Part shown: positions 34,071 through 42,565 of the stretch, in pieces
How positions within the stretch are numbered: position 1 is the stretch's first letter
How the letters are laid out: each line of letters starts with the position of its first letter
Source of the DNA: Gammaproteobacteria bacterium
GTDB taxonomy: Bacteria > Pseudomonadota > Gammaproteobacteria > Pseudomonadales > UBA5518
Direction: 5' to 3'
NCBI GenBank assembly: GCA_016705365.1
Contig: JADIYI010000002.1
Coordinates: 372,001-436,000 of the forward strand
DNA length: 64,000 bases
Notes under the pieces: model-generated
What the model was told of the DNA's origin: nothing
Database searches by the model: none
The model's input: the letters and a program-made list of their open reading frames with translations, nothing else
Translations under genes and position numbers: made by a program

Positions 34071-34412
34071 CTATGCCGCATCCGTGCTTCCCGGGTACAC
34101 CGGCGCACGCCGCATCAGCAGTGGCAGCCTGAACCGGCACGATTCGGTCTCGATGCAGCGCGCGGCGCGAAACGGAAACAGCTCGGCGACGCGCGCGCCG
34201 TGAAATTCCACGTACACCTGGTCCAGCAACTCGGCAAGCCCGGCCGCATCCGCCAGACCAAGCGCCAACCCGGCCTCGGCAAATCCTTCGGCCTTGAAGC
34301 GTTGCGCGGGGGGCGCGTCGTCACCATTTTTCAGCTGCCCGAGAATGGCGCGCAGACGCGCCACCAACTCCTCGCGCCAGCGTTCGCTCAGGGGTTCGGC
34401 TCGTTCTGTCAT
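34071..34412 (-). CDS. Unknown protein coupled to the tandem UvrA
   Basis: A 113-residue, charged, mostly helical protein (EELVARLRAILGQLKNG, FAEAGLALGLADAAGLAELLDQVYVEFHG), without signal peptide or cysteine motif. I recognise no family. Its ATG overlaps the stop of the UvrA gene (ATGA), so its synthesis is coupled to UvrA, and the glycosylase gene follows 9 bases later. This position suggests a helper role in DNA repair, which is inference. Confidence 0.75.
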   Translation of the reverse strand: MTERAEPLSERWREELVARLRAILGQLKNGDDAPPAQRFKAEGFAEAGLALGLADAAGLAELLDQVYVEFHGARVAELFPFRAARCIETESCRFRLPLLMRRAPVYPGSTDAA

Positions 34413-37400
34413 CGCGCCCTCCTGATTTTGACTCCGGGCGGTTTGCCACCCGCGCCAGGTGTATTTGCCGTTTGCCGCTGCGCTGCGCTACGCGAACCCA
34501 GAAACGGTGACAGCGCGGCACCGGTATGCGAACTCCGGCTCCGGCGTGCCAGACGCTCGGGCGTTCCCTCGGCAACCACCCGCCCGCCGGCATCCCCTCC
34601 TTCCGGCCCCAGGTCGATCACCCAGTCGGCCTCGGCGAGCACATCGAGATTGTGCTCGATCACCAGTACCGTCGATCCCCCATCGACCAGTCGATGCAGC
34701 ACTTCGAGCAGCTTTTCCACATCCGCCATGTGCAGACCCACGGTCGGTTCATCGAGCAGGTAGAGAGATTGCCCGCCACCACGCATGCTCCCGTCGCTCT
34801 TGACCCGAGCCAGTTCGGTGACCAGCTTGATGCGTTGTGCCTCGCCGCCGCTCAGGGTGGGACTGGGCTGCCCGAGCCGCAGATAGCCCAGGCCGACATC
34901 GATCAGCAGTTGCAGCGGGCGCTGTATCGCGGCGTGCGAAACAAAGAATTCAGCGGCATCGCTGACACTCATCGCCAGTACATCGCTGATGCGTTTCCCG
35001 CGATAGCACACTTTCAGCGTCTCCTCATCGAAACGCGCGCCACCACACTGCTCGCACACCACGCTTACATCGGGCAGGAAGCTCATCTCGATGCGCTGCA
35101 TGCCCTGCCCTTCGCAGCCCTCGCAGCGCCCGCCCGCCGTGTTGAAGGAAAACCGTCCGGCGCCGAATCCGCGCAGACGTCCCTCGGGCGTCGCGGCATA
35201 GAGCTTGCGAATCGCATCCCAGATCCCGACATAGGTTGCGGGGCACGACCGGGGCGTCTTGCCGATCGGTGTCTGATCGACTTCCAGCACCCGGGTGATG
35301 GTTTCCCAGCCCTCGATGCCGGTGCATGCCATCCATTGCGTGCGGTGCTTCTTGCGCTGCGCGCGCCCGGCGATCCGTTCGCGCAGATTCGGCTCCAGCA
35401 CCTCGCGCATCAGCGTGCTCTTGCCGCTGCCGCTCACCCCGCTCAGGCACACCAGCCGCGCCAGCGGAATCGAAACATCCAGCCCGCGCAGGTTATGCAG
35501 CTTCGCGCCGCGCACCGTGAGCATCGCACCATCGGCGGGCACCGCGCGCCGGACACCGCGCATGGGATGCGGCAGCGGATCGCGCAGGCAACGCGCGGTA
35601 ACCGACTGCGGGTTGCGCAACACCTGCGCAACACTGCCGCAGGCGACCACTTCGCCACCGAGGCGACCGGCACCCGGGCCCAGATCGACCAGGAAATCCG
35701 CGCGCCGGATGGTGTCCTCGTCATGCTCGACCACCACCACGGTATTGCCCTTGGCGCGCAGCCGCTCGAGCGTATCGAGCAGCATGCGGTTGTCTCTCGG
35801 GTGCAGGCCGATGGTGGGTTCGTCGAGGATGTAGCACGCCCCGCGCAGATTGGAGCCGAGTTGCGCGGCGAGGCGGATGCGTTGCGCCTCGCCACCGCTC
35901 AGGCTCGGCGCCGAGCGCTGCAGGCCGAGATAGCCGAGACCGACTTCGCGCAGGAAGCCGAGCCGCGCGCACAGTTCGGGCAGGATGTCACGGGCGATCT
36001 CGCGTTCGCGCCCGGCGAGCTTGAGAGTCCCGAAGCACTGCTCGGCCTCGAGCACCGTCAACGTACTGAAATCGGCGATGCCGCGATCCCACAACCGCAC
36101 CGCCAGTGCCTCCGGCTTCAGGCGCTGTCCCGCGCATTGCGGGCATTCACTCTCGTTCCCCTGCCACCAGGCATTCCACAACTGCTCTTCACCGCTCTGC
36201 CCGGCATCGAAACCCTCCATGCGCAGACCGGTGCCAAAGCAGCCGCCGCACCAGCCATGCACCGAATTATAGGAGAACAGCCGCGGATCGAGCTCGGCAA
36301 AGCTTCGCTGGCAACGCGGGCAGGCGCGCCGCGTGGAATAGCCGTGCTGCACGCCCTGCGCGCGCCCCTCGATGCCGAGCGCGGTGACCATGCCATTGCC
36401 GGCCGCGAGCGCCACCGCCAGCGCCTCGCGCAGCACGCCCGCCGAACGCGCCCGCACATCGATCGTTGCCAGCGGCAGCTCGATCGTGTGTTCGCGGTAG
36501 CGATCGAGTCGCGGCCACGGCTCGACCGGCAGCATCTCGCCGTCGACCCGCAACCGCTCGTGTCCCTGCCTCGCGGCCCATTTCGCCAGCTCGGTGTAAT
36601 AACCCTTGCGCGCCATGATCAGGGGTGCCAGCAACTGCACGCGGGTGCCGCGAAAGTCGCGCATCAAGCGCTCGTGGATGACCTCCACCGGCTGCGCATC
36701 GATCGGGATCGTGCAATCCGGACAATATTGCACCCCGAGCTTCACGAACAACAGGCGCAGAAAATGATGGATCTCGGTCATGGTCGAGACCGTGCTCTTG
36801 CGTCCGCCGCGACTGGTGCGCTGCTCCACCGCAACCGCCGGCGGGATGCCGCGGATGGAATCGACATCGGGGCGTGCCGCCGGTTGCACGAACTGGCGCG
36901 CATAGGCATTCAGCGATTCGAGATAGCGACGCTGTCCTTCCGCGAACAGGATATCGAACGCCACGGTGCTCTTGCCGCTGCCGCTGATGCCGGTGATCAC
37001 CGTGAACGCATCGCGCGGAATGGAGAGATCCAGGTCTTTCAGATTGTGTTCGCGCGCACGATGAATATCGATGCAGTTGCGCACAGCCGCCCGCTTTTGC
37101 GGTCTGTCCATTACCCTCATGCGCTTGCCGCGATCACGGCGATAGGTCTTCAGCGCCACGCCCGTGTGACTGCCCGGTTCACGCACGATGGCATCCGGGG
37201 TACCGCAGAACACCAGCTCGCCACCCGCCTCACCGCCCTCGGGGCCGAGATCGATCAACCAGTCCGCACAGTCGATCACGTCGAGGTTGTGCTCGATCAC
37301 CAGCAGCGAGTGACCCGAATCGAGCAGGGTGTCGAAGGCCCCGAGCAGCCGCGATATATCCTCGAAATGCAGGCCCGTGGTCGGTTCGTCGAACACCAGC

Positions 37401-39907
37401 AGAGTGTGCCCGGCGCGGCTGGCATTCGATTTGGCGAGATGCCCGGCGAGCTTCAGCCGCTGGGCCTCGCCGCCGCTGAGTGTCGGCACGGGTTGCCCCA
37501 GCGCGAGATAATCGAGACCGACCTGCGCCAGCGGCGCGAGCCCGGCCAGCACCGCGTGCTCCGCCGCGAAACACGCGATCGCCTGGGCAACGGTGAGTTC
37601 CAGCACTTCGGCAATCGAGTGGCCGTTCGCGAGTCTGACCTCCAGCACTTCGGCACGAAAGCGCCGCCCGTCACACTCCGGACAACGCAGGTACACATCG
37701 CTCAGGAATTGCATCTCGACGTGTTCGAAACCACTGCCGTTGCAGACCGGACAGCGGCCATCCCCGGCATTGAAGCTGAAGGTTCCCGGGGTGTAGCCGC
37801 GCTCGCGTGCCAGCGGCGCGGCACAGAACAGCTGGCGTATCGCACCCCAGGCACCGACGTAGCTGGCCGGGTTGGAGCGCGCGCTCTTGCCGATCGGCGC
37901 CTGGTCCACCAGCACCACATCCGTCAAGTACTCCATGCCGCGCAGCACATCATGGCGCCCGGGGGCATCACCGGGTTTGCCGAGCGCCTGGCGCGCCGCG
38001 TTGACCAGCACATCGCCGACCAGTGTCGATTTGCCGGAGCCGCTGATCCCGGTCACGCACACCAGTTGCCGGAGCGGAATGCGTACATCGATGGCCTTGA
38101 GATTGTGTTCGCTGACACCGTGCAGTTCCAGCGCTGCGCCATCCTCGTCGGGTGGTCGCGGCACGCGTGCGATACGGCGCTCGCCCCGCAGCCAGGCGGC
38201 GGTCAACGAGCCCGGCGCATCGTGGATCGCGGAGGCCTCGCCGAAAAACACCAGCTCCCCGCCGGCATGCCCCGGGCCGGGGCCCATATCGAGAATCCGG
38301 TCGGCGGCCAGCATCAGCTGCGGGTCGTGCTCGACCACCAGCAGCGAATTCCCGGCATCACGCAGACGGCGCAGCACCGACACCACCTTCGACACGTCAC
38401 GCGGATGCAATCCGATGCTCGGCTCGTCGAGCACGAACAGGGTATTCACCAGCGAGGTGCCGAGCGCCGTGGTCAGGTTGATCCGCTGCACCTCGCCACC
38501 GCTCAGCGTGCGCGACTGGCGATCCAGCGCCAGGTACCCGACCCCTACCTCGACCAGGAAACGCAGCCGCGAACGGATCTCGGTCAGCACCATCGAGCTG
38601 GCTTCGTCGAACCCCGCGGGCAAGCGGATGGCGGCAAAAAATGCTTCCACCCGCTCGATCGGCAGGGCACCAAGCGCGGGGAAATTCCGCCCGGTTCCGG
38701 CGTCATCGGCCGCGCTCTCCAGGCGCCACAGCAACGCATCGGGCTTGAGCCGCGCACCGTGGCAGTCGCTGCACCTATCGTAGCTGCGGTATTTCGCCAA
38801 CAGCACCCGGATATGCATCCGGTAACTCTTCGATTCGAGCCAGGCGAAGAAGCGTCGCACCCCGTACCAGACACCGGTGTCGATCTCGCCTTCGCCCTCG
38901 ATCACCCATGCGCGCTGCTCCGGGCTCATATCCTGCCAGGGCACATCGAGCCTGATCCTGCGCTGGCGCGCATAACGCTCCAGGTCGTGCTGGCATTCGC
39001 TGAAACTCTCGGTCTGCCAGGGCTTGACCGCGCCCTCGCGCAGGGTGCGTGCCGGATCCGGTATCACCAGGCGGTAATCGATACCGATGGTGCGCCCGAA
39101 TCCACGGCAGGTCTCGCAGGCGCCGATCGGAGAATTGAAGGAAAACGTGTTTGGCGTGGGTTCCTGGTAGGCGATATCGCACCCGGCGCAGTGCAATCCG
39201 CTGGAGAAGCGCAACTCGCGCGCCGCATCATCTCCGTCCTGCAATTGTACCGTCAGCTTGCCCCGCCCCAGCCGGAACGCGGTCTCGAGACTCTCGCCGA
39301 GGCGCGAGCGGTTTGCCTCCCGCAGCCGCAAGCGGTCCTGGATCACCATCAGCGCATCGCCAAGGACGCTGACCCTGGTATAACCCTGCGCCTGCAACAG
39401 CTGCGTGAGCTCCTCCGCGCTCATCCCGGGCAGCAGCTCCACGGCAAAGCTGATCAGCGCAACCGGCTCCGAGCCTGCCTCGCGCATCAGCGTCTCCGCC
39501 ACGCTGTCGGCGCTGTCGCGCTTCACCAGCTGATCGCACCGGCGGCAGTGAAGGTGCGCGGCCCGCGCGAACAACAGCTTCAGATAATCGTTGAGCTCGG
39601 TCATGGTGCCGACTGTCGAGCGCGAGGTGCGCACCGGGTTGGTCTGGTCGATCGCGATCGCCGGCGGAATGCCGCGTATCGCGTCGACCTGGGGCTTGTC
39701 CATGCGCTCGAGAAACTGCCGCGCATAGGGCGAGAAGGTCTCGACATAGCGGCGCTGACCTTCCGCGTAAATGGTGTCGAAAGCCAGCGAGGACTTGCCC
39801 GAGCCGCTGACGCCTGTCACCACCAGTAACTCGCCGAGCGGCAGACGCAGGGTGAGGTTCTTCAGGTTGTTCTGCCGCGCGCCCTCGATGACGATGCTGT
39901 CTTCCAC
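34409..39907 (-). CDS. uvrA: Tandem UvrA: two full UvrA modules in one protein
   Basis: About 1832 residues, twice the normal UvrA length. Module 1 (about 1-940) has Walker A near 32-39 (GVSGSGKS), LSGGEVQR near 469, a second Walker A near 619 and LSGGEAQR near 809. Module 2 (about 945-1832) repeats this near 971, 1333, 1490 and 1683. Each module carries both Zn-finger pairs (for example GRCPVCNGSG with RCPECDG, and GRCEGCEGQG with VCEQCGG). UvrA finds DNA damage as a dimer, so this protein could act as a built-in dimer. The GTG at 39907 starts at the family N-terminus (EDSIVIEGARQNNLKN). The frame reaches 40135 but then overlaps the divergent gene. Chlamydial UvrA is similarly long, as I recall. 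Confidence 0.9.
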   Translation of the reverse strand: MEDSIVIEGARQNNLKNLTLRLPLGELLVVTGVSGSGKSSLAFDTIYAEGQRRYVETFSPYARQFLERMDKPQVDAIRGIPPAIAIDQTNPVRTSRSTVGTMTELNDYLKLLFARAAHLHCRRCDQLVKRDSADSVAETLMREAGSEPVALISFAVELLPGMSAEELTQLLQAQGYTRVSVLGDALMVIQDRLRLREANRSRLGESLETAFRLGRGKLTVQLQDGDDAARELRFSSGLHCAGCDIAYQEPTPNTFSFNSPIGACETCRGFGRTIGIDYRLVIPDPARTLREGAVKPWQTESFSECQHDLERYARQRRIRLDVPWQDMSPEQRAWVIEGEGEIDTGVWYGVRRFFAWLESKSYRMHIRVLLAKYRSYDRCSDCHGARLKPDALLWRLESAADDAGTGRNFPALGALPIERVEAFFAAIRLPAGFDEASSMVLTEIRSRLRFLVEVGVGYLALDRQSRTLSGGEVQRINLTTALGTSLVNTLFVLDEPSIGLHPRDVSKVVSVLRRLRDAGNSLLVVEHDPQLMLAADRILDMGPGPGHAGGELVFFGEASAIHDAPGSLTAAWLRGERRIARVPRPPDEDGAALELHGVSEHNLKAIDVRIPLRQLVCVTGISGSGKSTLVGDVLVNAARQALGKPGDAPGRHDVLRGMEYLTDVVLVDQAPIGKSARSNPASYVGAWGAIRQLFCAAPLARERGYTPGTFSFNAGDGRCPVCNGSGFEHVEMQFLSDVYLRCPECDGRRFRAEVLEVRLANGHSIAEVLELTVAQAIACFAAEHAVLAGLAPLAQVGLDYLALGQPVPTLSGGEAQRLKLAGHLAKSNASRAGHTLLVFDEPTTGLHFEDISRLLGAFDTLLDSGHSLLVIEHNLDVIDCADWLIDLGPEGGEAGGELVFCGTPDAIVREPGSHTGVALKTYRRDRGKRMRVMDRPQKRAAVRNCIDIHRAREHNLKDLDLSIPRDAFTVITGISGSGKSTVAFDILFAEGQRRYLESLNAYARQFVQPAARPDVDSIRGIPPAVAVEQRTSRGGRKSTVSTMTEIHHFLRLLFVKLGVQYCPDCTIPIDAQPVEVIHERLMRDFRGTRVQLLAPLIMARKGYYTELAKWAARQGHERLRVDGEMLPVEPWPRLDRYREHTIELPLATIDVRARSAGVLREALAVALAAGNGMVTALGIEGRAQGVQHGYSTRRACPRCQRSFAELDPRLFSYNSVHGWCGGCFGTGLRMEGFDAGQSGEEQLWNAWWQGNESECPQCAGQRLKPEALAVRLWDRGIADFSTLTVLEAEQCFGTLKLAGREREIARDILPELCARLGFLREVGLGYLGLQRSAPSLSGGEAQRIRLAAQLGSNLRGACYILDEPTIGLHPRDNRMLLDTLERLRAKGNTVVVVEHDEDTIRRADFLVDLGPGAGRLGGEVVACGSVAQVLRNPQSVTARCLRDPLPHPMRGVRRAVPADGAMLTVRGAKLHNLRGLDVSIPLARLVCLSGVSGSGKSTLMREVLEPNLRERIAGRAQRKKHRTQWMACTGIEGWETITRVLEVDQTPIGKTPRSCPATYVGIWDAIRKLYAATPEGRLRGFGAGRFSFNTAGGRCEGCEGQGMQRIEMSFLPDVSVVCEQCGGARFDEETLKVCYRGKRISDVLAMSVSDAAEFFVSHAAIQRPLQLLIDVGLGYLRLGQPSPTLSGGEAQRIKLVTELARVKSDGSMRGGGQSLYLLDEPTVGLHMADVEKLLEVLHRLVDGGSTVLVIEHNLDVLAEADWVIDLGPEGGDAGGRVVAEGTPERLARRSRSSHTGAALSPFLGSRSAAQRQTANTPGAGGKPPGVKIRRAR

Positions 39908-40103
39908 GCTGATCCATCCGCTGTCCGGTGCCCGCAGGGTGCCGGCACGCGATTGGCAGGCATCTTGCCGAGCGCTACCCGGCAATGCAACACGGCCCCA
40001 CAGCAGGGCAAAATTGACCGGAATCAACGATTGTCCGGTCCGTGCTTCAAGCCGCGCGTTGCAGGCCTTATGTTGCAGGCTGCCTGGAAAGCGGGGAACG
40101 AAC

Positions 40104-41444
40104 ATGGCGCCAGGAAAGAAGCGTGTCGCGATCATGGGCGCGGCGGGCCGCGACTTTCATAATTTCCTGTGCGTATTTCGCGATGAACCGCAGGTCGAGG
40201 TAGTGGCGTTTACCGCGGCGCAGATCCCCGGTATCGCCTCGCGCCGCTTCCCGGCATCGCTGGCAGGACCGCTCTACCCCGAAGGGATCGCCATCATCGA
40301 CGAGCAGTTTCTCGAGCAACTGATCTGCGAACGCGCCATCGATGAAGTGGTCTTTTCCTACAGCGACATCAGTCATCTCGATACCATGCACGCCGCCTCC
40401 CGGGTGCTGGCGAGCGGTGCGAATTTCACCTTTCTCGGACCGCGCAACACGATGCTCCACGCCCAGCGACCGGTGCTGGCGGTATCCGCGGTGCGCACCG
40501 GTTGCGGCAAATCGCAGGTGGCGCGCTGGCTGGTCGGGCAGCTCGGGGAACTCGGCCTCGGCTGCGCGGTGATCCGCCACCCGATGCCCTACGGTGATCT
40601 CGAGGCACAACGGGTGCAGCGCTTCGCCACCCGCGCGGATCTCGATCTGGCGCATTGCACTATCGAGGAGCGCGAGGAGTACGAGCCCCATATCGAGCGC
40701 GGTGCCATCGTCTACGCGGGTGTCGATTATGCCGCGATACTTGCCCTTGCCCAGCGGGAATGCGCGGTCATCGTATGGGATGGCGGCAACAACGATTTCC
40801 CGTTCCTGCGGCCCGACCTGCACATCGTGCTGCTCGATCCGATGCGTGCCGGTCACGAACGGACTTATCATCCCGGCGAGGCGGTGCTGCGCATGGCCGA
40901 CATCACATTGATCGCCAAGGCCGATACCGCGAACGCCGCACAGCTTGCGCAGCTCAACGACAGCGTGCTCCGCATGAACCCCGCGGCAACGATCGTTCGC
41001 GGCGCCTCTCCGGTCACGCTCGAGCAGGCGCACCGCTTGCGCGGCCACCGCGTGCTGGTGGTCGAGGACGGGCCGACCATAACCCATGGCGGCATGCCCC
41101 ACGGGGCCGGCTGGCGTGCCGCGATCAGCGCCGGTGCGATCGTGATCGACCCGCGTCCATGGGCCGGTCCCGAACTGCAGGCAGTCTACGAGCGCTACCC
41201 GCACATCGGATCGGTATTGCCGGCGCTTGGCTACTACGATGCCCAGTTGCAGGAACTTGGCGCGACGATCGAGCGTTGCGACGCCGAGTTCGTGGTGAGC
41301 GGCACGCCGATCGACCTCGCGTCATTGCTGAAGGTGCGCAAGCCCGTGCTACGGGCGCGTTACGAGTACGCGGAGCTGGAACAGCCGGGGCTGGGCGGCT
41401 TGCTCAGGGATTTCCTGCGCGAGCGCGGACTGCTGCCCGGCTGA
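40104..41444 (+). CDS. Cyclic 2,3-diphosphoglycerate synthetase-like P-loop protein
   Basis: A 446-residue protein. An N-terminal Rossmann-like part (RVAIMGAAGRDFHNF) is followed by a P-loop (AVSAVRTGCGKSQVARWL), VIVWDGGNNDFPF, MADITLIAKADTA and VVEDGPTITHGGM. This is the cPGS/GTPase family. The founding archaeal enzymes make cyclic diphosphoglycerate as a thermoprotectant; bacterial members are of unproven function. It diverges from the tandem UvrA gene, with about 196 bases between starts. The product may regulate central carbon metabolism, but I would not infer that from the sequence. Confidence 0.85.
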   Translation: MAPGKKRVAIMGAAGRDFHNFLCVFRDEPQVEVVAFTAAQIPGIASRRFPASLAGPLYPEGIAIIDEQFLEQLICERAIDEVVFSYSDISHLDTMHAASRVLASGANFTFLGPRNTMLHAQRPVLAVSAVRTGCGKSQVARWLVGQLGELGLGCAVIRHPMPYGDLEAQRVQRFATRADLDLAHCTIEEREEYEPHIERGAIVYAGVDYAAILALAQRECAVIVWDGGNNDFPFLRPDLHIVLLDPMRAGHERTYHPGEAVLRMADITLIAKADTANAAQLAQLNDSVLRMNPAATIVRGASPVTLEQAHRLRGHRVLVVEDGPTITHGGMPHGAGWRAAISAGAIVIDPRPWAGPELQAVYERYPHIGSVLPALGYYDAQLQELGATIERCDAEFVVSGTPIDLASLLKVRKPVLRARYEYAELEQPGLGGLLRDFLRERGLLPG

Positions 41445-41647
41445 CAGGGCGCGAGCGGCTGGCGCGGATCGAGCGCCGCATCCAGGGCATCGAGGCCTAC
41501 GTCACCTCGCGCCGTTTCGATCTGGATCGCGAATTCGGCAAGCTCTGGGGGCACCCGCACCGGGTCGGGCGAGGATTCGCCGACCCGCCTCCGGGCTTCG
41601 TCTATAATCAACGGGGATTCATGGCACAGGCCGTTCCGGATGATTAG
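41441..41647 (+). pseudogene. Possible remnant of a PspB/PspC-type phage-shock protein
   Basis: Directly after the cPGS-like gene another frame reads RERLARIERRIQGIEAYVTS then RRFDLDREFGKLWG. This resembles the C-terminal coiled-coil tail of envelope stress proteins PspB/PspC (IEAYVTS...L.REF). No start codon with a ribosome site and no membrane segment precede it, so it would be only the gene's tail. It may also be an artefact of a charged GC-rich frame. It ends by overlapping the next gene's start. Confidence 0.4.
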
Positions 41648-41969
41648 CTTTCTCCGCCAGAGTGTATGCGCCGGCTGTTTCGCCTTGCTGCTGTTGCCGC
41701 TGCAAGCCACGGCGATGGCACTGTTCAAACCGAGCTGTCTCACCGAACTCGCCAAACGAACCCAGACCTGGGCGGAATGCACCAAGGAGTTCAGCCGCAA
41801 CGACAACCGCTGCAAGCTCCCTACCGGCAGGATGTACAGTACGATGGAGCAATGCGCCGCCAAGGGACACACACCCGCCGAAATCAATGCCGCGATGACC
41901 GCCGGTTACCGCAAGGCCGGCACCCAGCCGATCAATCCGCCGCAGGCCGTGCCTCACCCCAGCAATTGA
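41640..41969 (+). CDS. Small secreted cysteine-containing protein, unknown
   Basis: A 109-residue protein with a signal peptide (FLRQSVCAGCFALLLLPLQATA). The mature part holds four cysteines (PSCLTEL, WAECTKEF, NRCKLPTG, EQCAAKG) that could form two disulfides, and a proline-rich tail. No family was recognised. Its last 38 bases overlap the convergent methyltransferase gene. Confidence 0.65.
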   Translation: MISFLRQSVCAGCFALLLLPLQATAMALFKPSCLTELAKRTQTWAECTKEFSRNDNRCKLPTGRMYSTMEQCAAKGHTPAEINAAMTAGYRKAGTQPINPPQAVPHPSN

Positions 41970-42558
41970 ACCCGGCAAAGCGCGGCGTACCGGGCAAATA
42001 CATCGTATCGATGCCGGTGATACCAAAGCCGCCCTCGGTCAGCAGCAGCGGCACATCGCGGTTGAGATTGCAGCCGCCGAATACGCACCGCCACGGCCTG
42101 TTGACCCGATCCTGCCAACGACGCACCGCGGCATCGGGAGCCGCACCGTGCTCGCAGAACAACAGGCGCCCATCGGGTTTCAGAACCCGCCTCATCTGCG
42201 CCAGTGCGGCACCGATATCGGGAATCGTGCACAGGGTATAAGTCAGCACGATGGTATCGACGCTGTGATCCGCGAGCGGGATGCGCTCGCCCGGAAGGTC
42301 CAGCCAATGAACCTCGACCGGCGAGCGCGCAAGCCTGCTCTCGGCGCGCGCCCGCATCGCATGGCTTGGCTCCAGGCCCCACACGAACTCAACCCGCGCA
42401 GGATCGTAGAACGACAGGTTGTGACCCGAGCCCATGCCCACCTCCAGCACCCGCCCGCTCGCGAGCGGCACGATCTTGGCCCGTTGCCGGGCAATCGGCG
42501 AGGTGCCGCACGCAAGATCGAGCAAATGAGGCAACAGATGGTCGTGGTAAAAACTCAA
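41932..42558 (-). CDS. Class I SAM-dependent methyltransferase
   Basis: A 208-residue protein starting at a TTG (42558) seven bases after the HD-GYP stop; the frame runs further up inside that gene. It has LSFYHDHLLPHLLDLACG, then motif I VLEVGMGSGHNL, motif II VWGLEPSHAM, and VDTIVLTYTLCTIPD with MRRVLKPDGRLLFCEHG. It belongs to the UbiE/phospholipid methyltransferase-like group; the acceptor is unknown. Confidence 0.85.
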   Translation of the reverse strand: MSFYHDHLLPHLLDLACGTSPIARQRAKIVPLASGRVLEVGMGSGHNLSFYDPARVEFVWGLEPSHAMRARAESRLARSPVEVHWLDLPGERIPLADHSVDTIVLTYTLCTIPDIGAALAQMRRVLKPDGRLLFCEHGAAPDAAVRRWQDRVNRPWRCVFGGCNLNRDVPLLLTEGGFGITGIDTMYLPGTPRFAGFNCWGEARPAAD

Positions 42559-42565
42559 TGTGGAG

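Noticed and set aside
34526..39829. A 1767-codon open frame antisense to the tandem UvrA gene
   Set aside because: It mirrors the codon periodicity of the real gene, has no recognisable domain and is composed of low-complexity Arg/Gln/His-rich sequence. Long antisense frames are common opposite GC-rich genes.
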